From Actinomadura syzygii (lineage in GTDB: Bacteria > Actinomycetota > Actinomycetes > Streptosporangiales > Streptosporangiaceae): a DNA stretch of 64,000 nucleotides. Numbering within the stretch: the stretch's first letter is position 1; each line of letters begins with the position of its first letter. The position numbers and the translations under genes were made by a program. A model generated the notes under the pieces. The model was not told where the DNA came from and ran no database searches. It worked only from the letters and a program-made list of their open reading frames with translations. Positions 1-8,270 of the stretch are shown one piece after another. The stretch spans positions 1 through 64,000 of the forward strand of contig NZ_VSFF01000014.1 of assembly GCF_008085905.1 (NCBI RefSeq), written 5' to 3'.

Positions 1-16
1 CCGCGGCCACGGACAA

Positions 17-3000
17 GTTGCGATCCTCGCCCGTCGCTGAGGGCGGGCGCCACACACGAAGACCCCGCGCCGCGCCGCGGCCACGGACAAGTTGCGATCC
101 TCGCCCGTCGCTGAGGGCGGGCGCCACCCCCGACTTCACCACGGCGCCGGACGACCTGGTGAAGTTGCGATCCTCGCCCGTCGCTGAGGGCGGGCGCCAC
201 CGGGCAGCCAGCCGGTGTCCGAAGCGAGCGCGAGGGAGTTGCGATCCTCGCCCGTCGCTGAGGGCGGGCGCCACCCGCGGGCAAGGTCCCCGGCCAGCGG
301 CCGATCAAGTTGCGATCCTCGCCCGTCGCTGAGGGCGGGCGCCACTTGGCGCCGGACTGCGCGCCCTTGACGAGCAGGTCGTTGCGATCCTCGCCCGTCG
401 CTGAGGGCGGGCGCCACGGGTGCGATCTCGGCCATGCGGTCGCGCCAGTTGAGGTTGCGATCCTCGCCCGTCGCTGAGGGCGGGCGCCACTTTGAGACTT
501 CCCGCGCCCGGCGCGCGGGACAGCAAGTTGCGATCCTCGCCCGTCGCTGAGGGCGGGCGCCACCTTGCCGCGCGTCCAGTCGAGGGCGTCGTCAACCTGT
601 TGCGATCCTCGCCCGTCGCTGAGGGCGGGCGCCACCGGACGGGGACGCTCGCGACGGCCGGAACGCTCACCGGTTGCGATCCTCGCCCGTCGCTGAGGGC
701 GGGCGCCACGACGGTGATGACCTCGCCGCCTACGGTGACGTCGAACGGGTTGCGATCCTCGCCCGTCGCTGAGGGCGGGCGCCACCCCGTCACCGCGGCG
801 CTGCACCGCACGCGCCAGCGGGTTGCGATCCTCGCCCGTCGCTGAGGGCGGGCGCCACCGGGACAGGAACCGGCGCAGGCCCGACTCGTTGTTGCGGTTG
901 CGATCCTCGCCCGTCGCTGAGGGCGGGCGCCACTCGCCCACAGCCAGGGGGAGAGCAGGGACATCATCCCGTTGCGATCCTCGCCCGTCGCTGAGGGCGG
1001 GCGCCACGCCGGATCCACTTCACGGCCGTGATCCGCATTTTGTTGCGATCCTCGCCCGTCGCTGAGGGCGGGCGCCACCTCCTGGGTCCGCTCGGATCTG
1101 CCGCGCAGGAAGAGGTTGCGATCCTCGCCCGTCGCTGAGGGCGGGCGCCACGGCGTGCAGCTCGCCGCGGCGACCGGCTGGCACCAGACGTTGCGATCCT
1201 CGCCCGTCGCTGAGGGCGGGCGCCACTCGTGATCCGGGGCGAGCACATACGTGCCCTTGCCGCGTTGCGATCCTCGCCCGTCGCTGAGGGCGGGCGCCAC
1301 TGGACGTGCATGACGGTCCGCGTGACGGTCGTGGAGTTGCGATCCTCGCCCGTCGCTGAGGGCGGGCGCCACCGGTCGATGAAAAGAATTCCCGCCTGCG
1401 TAGTGGAGTTGCGATCCTCGCCCGTCGCTGAGGGCGGGCGCCACACATCTGGACGTTGCTGTCCCCGGAGCCGGACGAGGCGTTGCGATCCTCGCCCGTC
1501 GCTGAGGGCGGGCGCCACACACCGACCGGGACCGTATCCGGGACTGTCTCGACGTTGCGATCCTCGCCCGTCGCTGAGGGCGGGCGCCACCGCGGGGTAC
1601 CTGCCGTGACCAAACACTTCGAGCGTTGCGATCCTCGCCCGTCGCTGAGGGCGGGCGCCACCAGCGCTGCAGCGACCGCCCGGCCCGCGCCGCTGCAGGG
1701 TTGCGATCCTCGCCCGTCGCTGAGGGCGGGCGCCACGCCGTCCCGTCCGCGTATTCGATGTAGGCGGCATTCTCGTTGCGATCCTCGCCCGTCGCTGAGG
1801 GCGGGCGCCACGTGCACCACGTCGTGTCCGTCCAGGTCAGCAGGTCGTTGCGATCCTCGCCCGTCGCTGAGGGCGGGCGCCACGCCGAGATCCGCGCGCT
1901 CCTGAAGACCTGCGACGTGTTGCGATCCTCGCCCGTCGCTGAGGGCGGGCGCCACGCCGAGATCCGCGCGCTCCTGAAGACCTGCGACGTGTTGCGATCC
2001 TCGCCCGTCGCTGAGGGCGGGCGCCACCTTCGATTCCCGGCGCAGGCACGCACGTACGCCTTCCTGTTGCGATCCTCGCCCGTCGCTGAGGGCGGGCGCC
2101 ACCTTCGATTCCCGGCGCAGGCACGCACGTACGCCTTCCTGTTGCGATCCTCGCCCGTCGCTGAGGGCGGGCGCCACGTGACCCCCAGCGGGTACGAGGG
2201 CGGCCTGGAGGAGATGTTGCGATCCTCGCCCGTCGCTGAGGGCGGGCGCCACCCCGACAAGGGTCCGCGCGGACAGCGCGTTGCGATCCTCGCCCGTCGC
2301 TGAGGGCGGGCGCCCACCCGCCCCCTGATGATCGTCCGGCTGATCGGCAGGGTGTTGCGATCCTCGCCCGTCGCTGAGGGCGGGCGCCACCCCGACAAGG
2401 GGGCGCGGGGTCCGCGCGGACAGCGCGTTGCGATCCTCGCCCGTCGCTGAGGGCGGGCGCCACCCGCCCCCTGATGATCGTCCGGCTGATCGGCAGGGTG
2501 TTGCGATCCTCGCCCGTCGCTGAGGGCGGGCGCCACGGCCATCTGGGCCAGGGACGCCGCGAACTTCGTGTTGCGATCCTCGCCCGTCGCTGAGGGCGGG
2601 CGCCACTGAGCTTCTGCGGGTTGCGCAGGAGCAGCTCGTTGTTGCGATCCTCGCCCGTCGCTGAGGGCGGGCGCCACCGGCCTGCACGGCCGCCATGTCG
2701 CGACGCAGGACGTCGTTGCGATCCTCGCCCGTCGCTGAGGGCGGGCGCCACCACCGCGCCGGACGGCGTGCAGCTGTGCCACCACGAGTTGCGATCCTCG
2801 CCCGTCGCTGAGGGCGGGCGCCACGACCACCCCGAGCTGCGCGGCCGGTCGATGTGGTGGTTGCGATCCTCGCCCGTCGCTGAGGGCGGGCGCCACGACG
2901 AGGAGCCTCGGCCCGGCCGCGCGGCCCGCGGACGTTGCGATCCTCGCCCGTCGCTGAGGGCGGGCGCCACTCCGTGCCGCGCTGCGGATACCAGACATCC

Positions 3001-3784
3001 AGCCGTTGCGATCCTCGCCCGTCGCTGAGGGCGGGCGCCACCGACGCCAAGAGCGACGCCTACTTTGAGCCCGAAGGCGTTGCGATCCTCGCCCGTCGCT
3101 GAGGGCGGGCGCCACGCCGGAACTGCGGCGGATGTACGACACGGTCACCCGGTTGCGATCCTCGCCCGTCGCTGAGGGCGGGCGCCACCCGCGGCACAGG
3201 CCGCCGAGCGCATGGACCGCTCAGTCGGTTGCGATCCTCGCCCGTCGCTGAGGGCGGGCGCCACCGGAAGGTGCGGCGTCAGGCCATCTCCTGCAAGACG
3301 AGGTTGCGATCCTCGCCCGTCGCTGAGGGCGGGCGCCACCCGCGGCACAGGCCGCCGAGCGCATGGACCGCTCAGTCGGTTGCGATCCTCGCCCGTCGCT
3401 GAGGGCGGGCGCCACCCGAGACCACCGGCCACGTCATCGCTGCCAAACGCGTTGCGATCCTCGCCCGTCGCTGAGGGCGGGCGCCACGCCGAGGTCGCGA
3501 ACTGGCAGCGCGGCAACGGCAAGTTGCGATCCTCGCCCGTCGCTGAGGGCGGGCGCCACCCGGGCGGGCGCGAGCGGGTAGGCCGCGCCCATCACGGCGT
3601 TGCGATCCTCGCCCGTCGCTGAGGGCGGGCGCCACCGGTTATTTCTTGCGTCCGGCGGCGGCCATCTTCTGGTTGCGATCCTCGCCCGTCGCTGAGGGCG
3701 GGCGCCACCTCGATGCCGATGGGGAGGCTCATACCTCGTGACGCTAAGTTGCGATCCTCGCCCGTCGCTGAGGGCGGGCGCCAC
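17..3784 (-). CRISPR. CRISPR array, at least 52 repeats, open at left edge
   Basis: Fifty-two copies of a 37-bp repeat are separated by 51 complete spacers, mostly 34-39 bp; the array continues past the left edge, where bases 1-16 are the end of another spacer. On the + strand the repeat starts GTTGCGATCCTCGCCC and ends GGGCGGGCGCCAC. An internal inverted repeat (CGCCC, 8-nt loop, GGGCG) can form the crRNA hairpin. Read on the minus strand, the repeat ends in GGATCGCAAC, so the predicted 8-nt crRNA tag is ATCGCAAC, like the ATTGAAAC/ATTGCAAC tags of several type I and type III systems. This and the AT-richer flank on the right indicate minus-strand transcription from a leader right of 3784. 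All repeats look identical except the copy at 2280-2317, which has an extra C. Several spacers are duplicated. No cas gene is in the window, so the subtype is open. Confidence 0.98.
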
Positions 3785-3945
3785 GGCACTTCAAGTGCAG
3801 TTATTACATGTTGTGACAGGTTGATCTCTAGAGCAAAGACGGTGAAACATCACAAAGTGTCTCATACCCACTTCAGAACCCCTTGGGGATCGTCTGAGCG
3901 CTAGAGGTTCCGAAGCTGTGGCGTTGTCCGGCCTCCAGCCTTTGA
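3785..3945 (-). promoter_or_regulatory. Probable CRISPR leader
   Basis: This stretch directly abuts the last repeat and is clearly richer in A and T than the surrounding DNA, as leaders usually are. It begins with a perfect hairpin, GCACTT-C-AAGTGC at 3786-3798, one base from the repeat, where adaptation machinery would recognise the leader-repeat junction. The crRNA tag at the repeat end predicts transcription from here leftwards into the array. I see no open frame of substance. The leader role is inferred from position, base composition and repeat orientation. Confidence 0.6.
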
Positions 3946-4098
3946 CTGGCCCAGCGCGACCTCATCGAAGTCCATCGCCTGGGCTGGCGTCGTCACGCCA
4001 CCATGCATACACGCATTCACCCAAGCGATCCTTTCCGATTCTGGGTAGTGGACGATAACTTGCCGGAGGCACGGGTGATGGGCGCCGAACCAGCATAG
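3946..4098 (+). pseudogene. Possible gene remnant, unknown function
   Basis: An open frame of about 50 codons follows a TGA at 3943-3945, has no convincing start or ribosome binding site, and ends in TAG at 4096-4098. Its residues (for example RLGWRRHATMHTRIHPS and FRFWVVDDNLPEARVMGAEP) look more like real protein than the shadow frames nearby. I cannot assign it to a family. It may be the 3' end of a gene truncated when the CRISPR locus or insertion sequence arrived. Bases 4099-4204, up to the insertion sequence, show nothing I recognise. Confidence 0.25.
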
Positions 4099-4169
4099 GT
4101 CTTGAGGAGCTCAACCCCCAGATTCACGGACCACACAACGTACCTTCGAGGCAACGCCATCGAACATGA

Positions 4170-5095
4170 TCAACCAAGCCGTGCTCGACGCGGCCTCCTG
4201 GGCCAGGGCCTGTTTTGTGGATCGTGGTTGAGCCAGAGGACGAGGCTGGCGATGGTGACGACGGCGCGGTAGTGCGTGGCGAGTTTGTCATAGCGGGTGG
4301 CCAGGCCGCGGAAGCGTTTGAGCTGGTTGAAGCAGCGTTCGACCACGTTGCGGCGCCGGTAGCGGTCACGGTCGAATCCGCAGCGGCGATGCCCCCGCCG
4401 GGCCCGTTGGGCCAGTTGGTCGCTGCGTTCGGGGATGGTGTGCGGGATGCGTCGCCGTCGCAGATAGCCGCGGATGATGCCGGTGGAATAGCCCTTGTCA
4501 GCGATCAGGTGCCCCGGCCGGGTCCGCGGACGGCCCGGCCCGGGGCGCCGGACCACGATGGCCTGGACGACCTCGATCAGGCGGGTGCAGTCGTTGACGT
4601 TGCCGGCGGCCACCGTGAACGCCAGCGGCAGACCGCGCCCATCACAGGCCAGGTGGATCTTGCTGGTCAACCCGCCGCGGGACCGCCCCAGCGCCTGTCC
4701 GGCGGTCAGGGTCGCCGATGACGCCGGTTTCGTCCCCGGGTGTTCCCCTTTTTACGGGCGCCAGCGGCGTGCTGGTGGGCACGCACGATGGTGGAGTCCA
4801 CGCACACCGCCGACCAGTCCACCACCCCGATCGCATCATCGTGCACCTGGACGTGCGCCAGCAGCCGGTCCCAGGTCCCATCCGCGCTCCAGCGGCGGAA
4901 CCGCTGATACAGGGTCTGCCAAGGGCCGTACCGTTCGGGCACGTCCCGCCAGTCGGCGCCGGTACGGATCTTCCATAAGATCCCGTTGATCACCTGCCGG
5001 TGGTCCCGCCACCGGCCCCCCGGACCGGCGCTGACCGGCAACAACGGCTCAATCCGCGCCCAGGCAGCATCGGTCAACTCATGTCTCCGCACCAT
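4170..5095 (-). CDS. IS5-family transposase, two frames joined by -1 frameshift
   Basis: DDE transposase that cuts and rejoins the ends of the element. The first frame (start ATG 5095, stop at 4706) carries the N-terminal IS4/IS5 domain and the first catalytic Asp in AVCVDSTIVRAH. The second frame carries LTSKIHLACDG, the second Asp in HLIADKGYS and the Glu in VVERCFNQLKRF. The frames differ by -1. The minus-strand sequence CGT AAA AAG GGG at about 4747-4756 sits just before the switch and is a plausible slippery site; read after slippage, the protein continues KGEHPGTKPASS into the conserved part. Several IS427-like elements make their transposase this way. The second frame has no stop before the terminal repeat and ends outside the element at 4170. 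A chance frameshift is the alternative. Confidence 0.85.
4205..4223 (+). repeat. IS terminal inverted repeat, left
   Basis: Nineteen bases, AGGGCCTGTTTTGTGGATC, exactly complementary to 5127-5145. The transposase reading frame passes through this end and stops outside the element. Confidence 0.9.
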
Positions 5096-5126
5096 GGCCA
5101 CCATCAAGCCACAACCCAAAGATCCA

Positions 5127-5145
5127 GATCCACAAAACAGGCCCT
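5127..5145 (-). repeat. IS terminal inverted repeat, right
   Basis: Nineteen-base exact inverted copy of 4205-4223. It lies a few tens of bases upstream of the probable transposase start, where it may overlap the transposase promoter. Confidence 0.9.
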
Positions 5146-5276
5146 AGGCTGCCGGAGAACACAATCCGCTTATCGGCTTCTCGCTCGTGGGCGACCTGGA
5201 TTTTTGCAGGTCAGTACAGCGCTCAGGCGTTGTGATCTGAAAAGCGATGGTGTACTCGGTCAACCCGAAGTAACAC

Positions 5277-5617
5277 CATGAGATGCCCGGCCGACGCCGG
5301 ACGCCCCGACACGTTGACCAGCCTGGCCCGGCTGCGCGAGGGGGGCCGGTGACCTACACAGCGCCGAACAGCTCTACCGGCAGGCCAGCAACGCCGGGCA
5401 AACCGACGCGCTGCTGCATGTGGCTCGGCTGCGGGACCGGGCCAGCGACCACCAGGGCGCTGAACAGTTCTACCGGCAGGCCGCCGACGCCGGGGACACC
5501 AGCGCGCTGTCGTACCTGGCGAAGCTGCGGGAGCAGGTCGGAGACCCCGACGGCACCGAACGGCTCCTCCGCTTCGGCCTAACCGCCGCCGGGAAAATCG
5601 AGGGACCCTGGGCCTAG
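5277..5617 (+). pseudogene. Sel1/TPR-like repeat protein remnant, frameshifted
   Basis: Two frames together encode repeats of the form AEQxYRQAxxAGxTxALxxLAxLRE, typical of tetratricopeptide or Sel1-like repeats. The first frame (about 5279-5352) reads DTLTSLARLREGG and then hits a stop. The second frame picks up at about 5348 with GDLHSAEQLYRQ and runs to the stop at 5617. The switch lies at a run of six G (5340-5345), a typical indel site. Only about three repeats remain and there is no plausible N-terminal part, so it is both truncated and frameshifted. A GTG at 5420 could in principle start a 65-residue product. Such repeat proteins usually mediate protein contacts; no function can be claimed for this fragment. 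Confidence 0.6.
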
Positions 5618-6081
5618 CGGCCAGTTCAGCTTGAGGTCCAGGCATCACAACCAATCGGGAGCGGCCCTGGCTAAGACGCTCCTTCCGCCCGCCGTTCGTG
5701 TCCCCCGGTCAGGTTCCCAGCCGCGTGTCCTTGTTCCCGAACGGAGCGGCGCGCTGGCGGGACCCTCAGAGGTGGTGAGCGAGCAGGTTGAGCAGCCAGA
5801 TGATGGCTGCGGCACCTGCGGCAACCGAATCGCGCGAAGGCCCCGGACGAGTGACCTTGCCGCCACGTCCGGGGCCCGACGAGAGGAAGCGGGACGCTCA
5901 CTCGCCAGTCCCACGCGGGCGCCCGGCCCCTGGTCAGCGGCAGGTGAGAGCCGTGCCGTGCTGGCACGCCGCTGGCACAAACGGCGCCTCAACCGACTCA
6001 ACCAGACCACGGAAGGTCAGCCGCGAAACCCAACCTGACCAGGCCGGACCAACCTGCACCCAACCCGGCCCCATGCAGGTC
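5618..6081. other. Intergenic, no gene recognised
   Basis: About 460 bases with several short overlapping open frames, none with a ribosome binding site or recognisable protein. I see no copy of the ssrA 3' end here. The segment leads up to the anticodon-arm-like sequence at 6082-6100 and the excisionase-like gene. Confidence 0.5.
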
Positions 6082-6100
6082 ACCGCTCTCCTAAAGCGGT
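6082..6100 (+). other. tRNA-Arg(CCT) anticodon-arm-like sequence
   Basis: A 6-bp stem ACCGCT/AGCGGT encloses the 7-base loop CTCCTAA, which has the exact layout of a tRNA anticodon loop (anticodon CCT at 6090-6092, T at 33, A at 37). No T-arm or acceptor follows, so it is not a functional tRNA gene. Integrases often recombine within anticodon arms, so it could be an attachment-site relic beside the excisionase and integrase genes. Chance hairpin remains possible. Confidence 0.35.
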
Positions 6101-6134
6101 TCATGGGTAGCTCAGGACGGCCAAACGCAGCCGC

Positions 6135-6401
6135 CTACTCCTTGGCAGCTTGCTCGGCGATCCAGTCGTACAGCTCCGATTCCCAGACCACGAGACGTCG
6201 ATGAAGTCTGAAGAAGGGAGGCCCCTCGCCACGGTGACGCAGCCAGCGCAACGTGGCGGGTGACAGCGTCGTGATCTCGGCCGCCTCAGCGAACGGCACC
6301 AGACGGTCACTACTGCGATCGACTCTCGTCGGCCCCTCAGGGGAAGACCGGGCCTCGCTCGGCTGCAGGGCCACCCTCTTTCTCGCCTTGCCCACGCTCA
6401 C
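6135..6401 (-). CDS. Excisionase-like winged-helix DNA-binding protein
   Basis: An 88-residue protein with a C-terminal MerR/AlpA-type helix-turn-helix of the kind found in excisionases: VPFAEAAEITTLSPATLRWLRH, then GPPFFRLHRRLVVWESELYDW (roughly residues 37-82). These proteins bend DNA at the attachment site and steer the integrase towards excision. The GTG at 6401 is chosen because AAGGGGG lies just upstream; the frame is open further but without a signal. It is divergent from the HTH regulator and integrase genes, the usual layout of small actinobacterial integrative elements. Family known, role inferred from neighbours. Confidence 0.75.
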   Translation of the reverse strand: MSVGKARKRVALQPSEARSSPEGPTRVDRSSDRLVPFAEAAEITTLSPATLRWLRHRGEGPPFFRLHRRLVVWESELYDWIAEQAAKE

Positions 6402-6523
6402 GCAACCCCCTTGTAGGACACCTCGGTCAACCAAGCATTCGGCGACCGGCCGCCCCACCTGTTACCAGCATGATCTTCCAACCCTCTGGAGTCAACCCAG
6501 ATAGAGATGTACACTTCATCCCC

Positions 6524-6985
6524 ATGGAGGATGAACCTCGGTCAGCGGCAGTGAACGGGCCCGGACTGACGTCCGAACAGATACTCGCCCGTGCGCTCCG
6601 CAAGATCCGGATGGCCAGCGAAATGTCCCAGGAGGCGGTGGCGCGCCACATGGTCGACAAGGGGCATTCCTGGCGGCAGACCACCGTGGCCAAGACCGAG
6701 GCCGCGACACGCCCGATCCGGGTGAACGAAGCAGCCTCGCTGGCCCGGATCTTCGGAGTGGCCCTGTCCACCCTGCTCGATGAGGCCGACATCGGCGCCG
6801 AAGTCCACGAACGGCTCCTCGTCCTTGAGGCCCGCCGCCAGAAGGTGCTCGGGCGCATCGAGAGCCACAAGGAGATGTTGAAGCGGGATGCTGAGGTGCT
6901 GTCCTCGATCGAGGAGGAACTCGTCGAGGTCCGCACCCTGGAGAACGAGAAGCCAGAGTCCCGCCCGCGCGGGAAGGGGAAGTAG
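6524..6985 (+). CDS. XRE-type helix-turn-helix regulator
   Basis: A 153-residue protein. Residues about 18-75 form a Cro/C1-type helix-turn-helix (ILARALRKIRMASEMSQEAV, then RQTTVAKTEAATRPIRVNEA). The rest, rich in Glu, Arg and Leu (ERLLVLEARRQKVLGRIE, LKRDAEVLSSIEEELVEV), is predicted coiled coil and probably dimerises it. It ends 3 bp before the integrase start, so both are likely cotranscribed. It probably controls integration/excision genes, including the divergent excisionase-like gene whose promoter shares the 122-bp gap. The ATG at 6524 is the likeliest start; an ATG at 6470 is possible and neither has a strong ribosome binding site. Confidence 0.75.
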   Translation: MEDEPRSAAVNGPGLTSEQILARALRKIRMASEMSQEAVARHMVDKGHSWRQTTVAKTEAATRPIRVNEAASLARIFGVALSTLLDEADIGAEVHERLLVLEARRQKVLGRIESHKEMLKRDAEVLSSIEEELVEVRTLENEKPESRPRGKGK

Positions 6986-6988
6986 ACC

Positions 6989-8200
6989 ATGGGACGGCCG
7001 CCCCTGCCGGTCGGCACGCCTGGGAAGGCACGCTTCCAAAGGGTCGGTCCGCGCCGTGTGCGCGCCCGCGCGAAGTATCGGGATCAGGACGGAGAGGTTC
7101 GCGAGATCTCCCGGTACGGCGCCACCCAGGCCGAGGCCGAGCGGCGTTTGAAGGAGGCGATCCGCGATCGGGCCGGGCCGCCGACCAACGGCGAGATCAC
7201 GGCGGACACGCGCCTGCGGCAGGCGGCACCGCAGTGGTGGGCGGAGATTGAGGAGTCAGGGACCCTGACCGCCCAGACACGCGAGATATACGAGCGGACG
7301 ATGACGCGCATCGTCAAATCCCTGGGCGGGTTGCAGATGCGCGAGTTGACCGTGCCGAAGTGCGACAGGTTCATCAAGGCGGTGCGCGAGAGCCACGGCC
7401 CCGGCGCTGCGCGGACTACCAAGAACGTGCTGTCGCTGATGCTCGCGATGGCCGTCCGGCACGGCGCTCTCGACACCAACCCGGTCCGGGACGTCGCCAA
7501 GGTCTCCAAGGGTCGCAAGGCCAAGCCGCGGGCGCTCACCGTCGAGGAGCAGGATTCGCTGCTGGCCAAGGTCGGGGCCGATGAAGAGGCACGAGAGCGC
7601 GATCTCCCGGACTTGGTGGAGTTCCTCGACGGCACCGGAATGCGCATCGGCGAGGCGCTCGCGATCCGGGCCGACGTCGTCGACTTGGAGGCCGGTGTCG
7701 TCGAGGTCTGCGGGACGGTCGTCCGCCTGAAAGGCAGGGGCGCATGCCTGCAACTCCACGCCAAAACCGAGGCGGGCTGGCGAGTGATCGCGCTGCCGCC
7801 TCATCTGGTGGAGCTGTGCCGCCGCCGGATCGCGATGGCGCGGCCGGACGACGACCGGTCGATCACGGTCATCGACGAGGACGGCCAGGAGTCCCAGAGA
7901 CCTGCGCGGGAGGTCGGCCTGGTGTTTCCCGGCCTGTTCGGGGGCGTCCGGGACCCGAGCAACGCCAACCGCGACATGACCAGGGTGCTCGCCCGCCTGG
8001 ACGAGGCGGCGTTCGACTGGGTGACCACGCATACCTTCCGCAAGACCGTGGCGACCCGGCTCGATGACGCCGGGCTCAGCGCCCGCGCGATCGCCGACCA
8101 CCTCGGCCACGCCAAGCCCAGCATGACCCAGGACGTGTACATGGGACGCAACGTTGCATCGGCCGAGGCGGCCGAGATCCTCGGCAAGGCGCCGCCATAA
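6989..8200 (+). CDS. int: Tyrosine site-specific integrase
   Basis: A 403-residue phage-type integrase that recombines attP with a chromosomal attB. It has an N-terminal arm-binding region (about 1-75), a core-binding SAM-like domain (about 75-165) and a catalytic domain with all the expected residues: Arg219 in TGMRIGEAL, Lys259 in HAKTEAGWRV, His348 and Arg351 in HTFRKT, His374 in LGHAKPSMT and Tyr384 in QDVYMG. It appears functional. It follows the HTH regulator by 3 bp and ends 70 bp before the 3' end of ssrA, pointing at it. That is the typical place for the integrase of an ssrA-targeting element. No replication or transfer genes are visible between it and the insertion sequence. Confidence 0.95.
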   Translation: MGRPPLPVGTPGKARFQRVGPRRVRARAKYRDQDGEVREISRYGATQAEAERRLKEAIRDRAGPPTNGEITADTRLRQAAPQWWAEIEESGTLTAQTREIYERTMTRIVKSLGGLQMRELTVPKCDRFIKAVRESHGPGAARTTKNVLSLMLAMAVRHGALDTNPVRDVAKVSKGRKAKPRALTVEEQDSLLAKVGADEEARERDLPDLVEFLDGTGMRIGEALAIRADVVDLEAGVVEVCGTVVRLKGRGACLQLHAKTEAGWRVIALPPHLVELCRRRIAMARPDDDRSITVIDEDGQESQRPAREVGLVFPGLFGGVRDPSNANRDMTRVLARLDEAAFDWVTTHTFRKTVATRLDDAGLSARAIADHLGHAKPSMTQDVYMGRNVASAEAAEILGKAPP

Positions 8201-8230
8201 AGTGGGCTTAAAGTGGATGCGCAACACAAG

Positions 8231-8263
8231 AGCCGCTGGCCAGATGTGTTCTGACCAGCGGCT
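8231..8263. terminator. Hairpin between int and ssrA, probably bidirectional
   Basis: Perfect 9-bp stem AGCCGCTGG (8231-8239) / CCAGCGGCT (8255-8263) with a 15-base loop, lying between the convergent integrase gene and ssrA. It could terminate both. Confidence 0.7.
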
Positions 8264-8270
8264 TCTCATG

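Larger units (their letters stand above)
4205..5145 (-). mobile_element. IS5-family insertion sequence (941 bp)
   Basis: The element is bounded by perfect 19-bp terminal inverted repeats (AGGGCCTGTTTTGTGGATC at 4205-4223 and its complement at 5127-5145) and holds one transposase split over two frames, as in the IS427-like group of IS5. It looks intact. I could not see a convincing target-site duplication next to the ends (flanks GGCC left and AGGC right). It lies between the CRISPR leader region and a pseudogene, in an accessory segment that probably tolerates insertions. Confidence 0.9.

Noticed and set aside
305..3148. Long open frames on both strands across the CRISPR array (up to about 950 codons)
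   Set aside because: They consist of the translated 37-bp repeat with spacers and exist only because the repeat lacks stops; there is no ribosome binding site or protein family.
4195..5155. Target-site duplication for the IS
   Set aside because: The bases just outside the terminal repeats do not match each other over more than one or two positions.
3785..6134. A second copy of the ssrA 3' end as far attachment site
   Set aside because: I found no GGTGGCGGGAATCGAA-like sequence left of the integrase, so the element boundary is not in the window.
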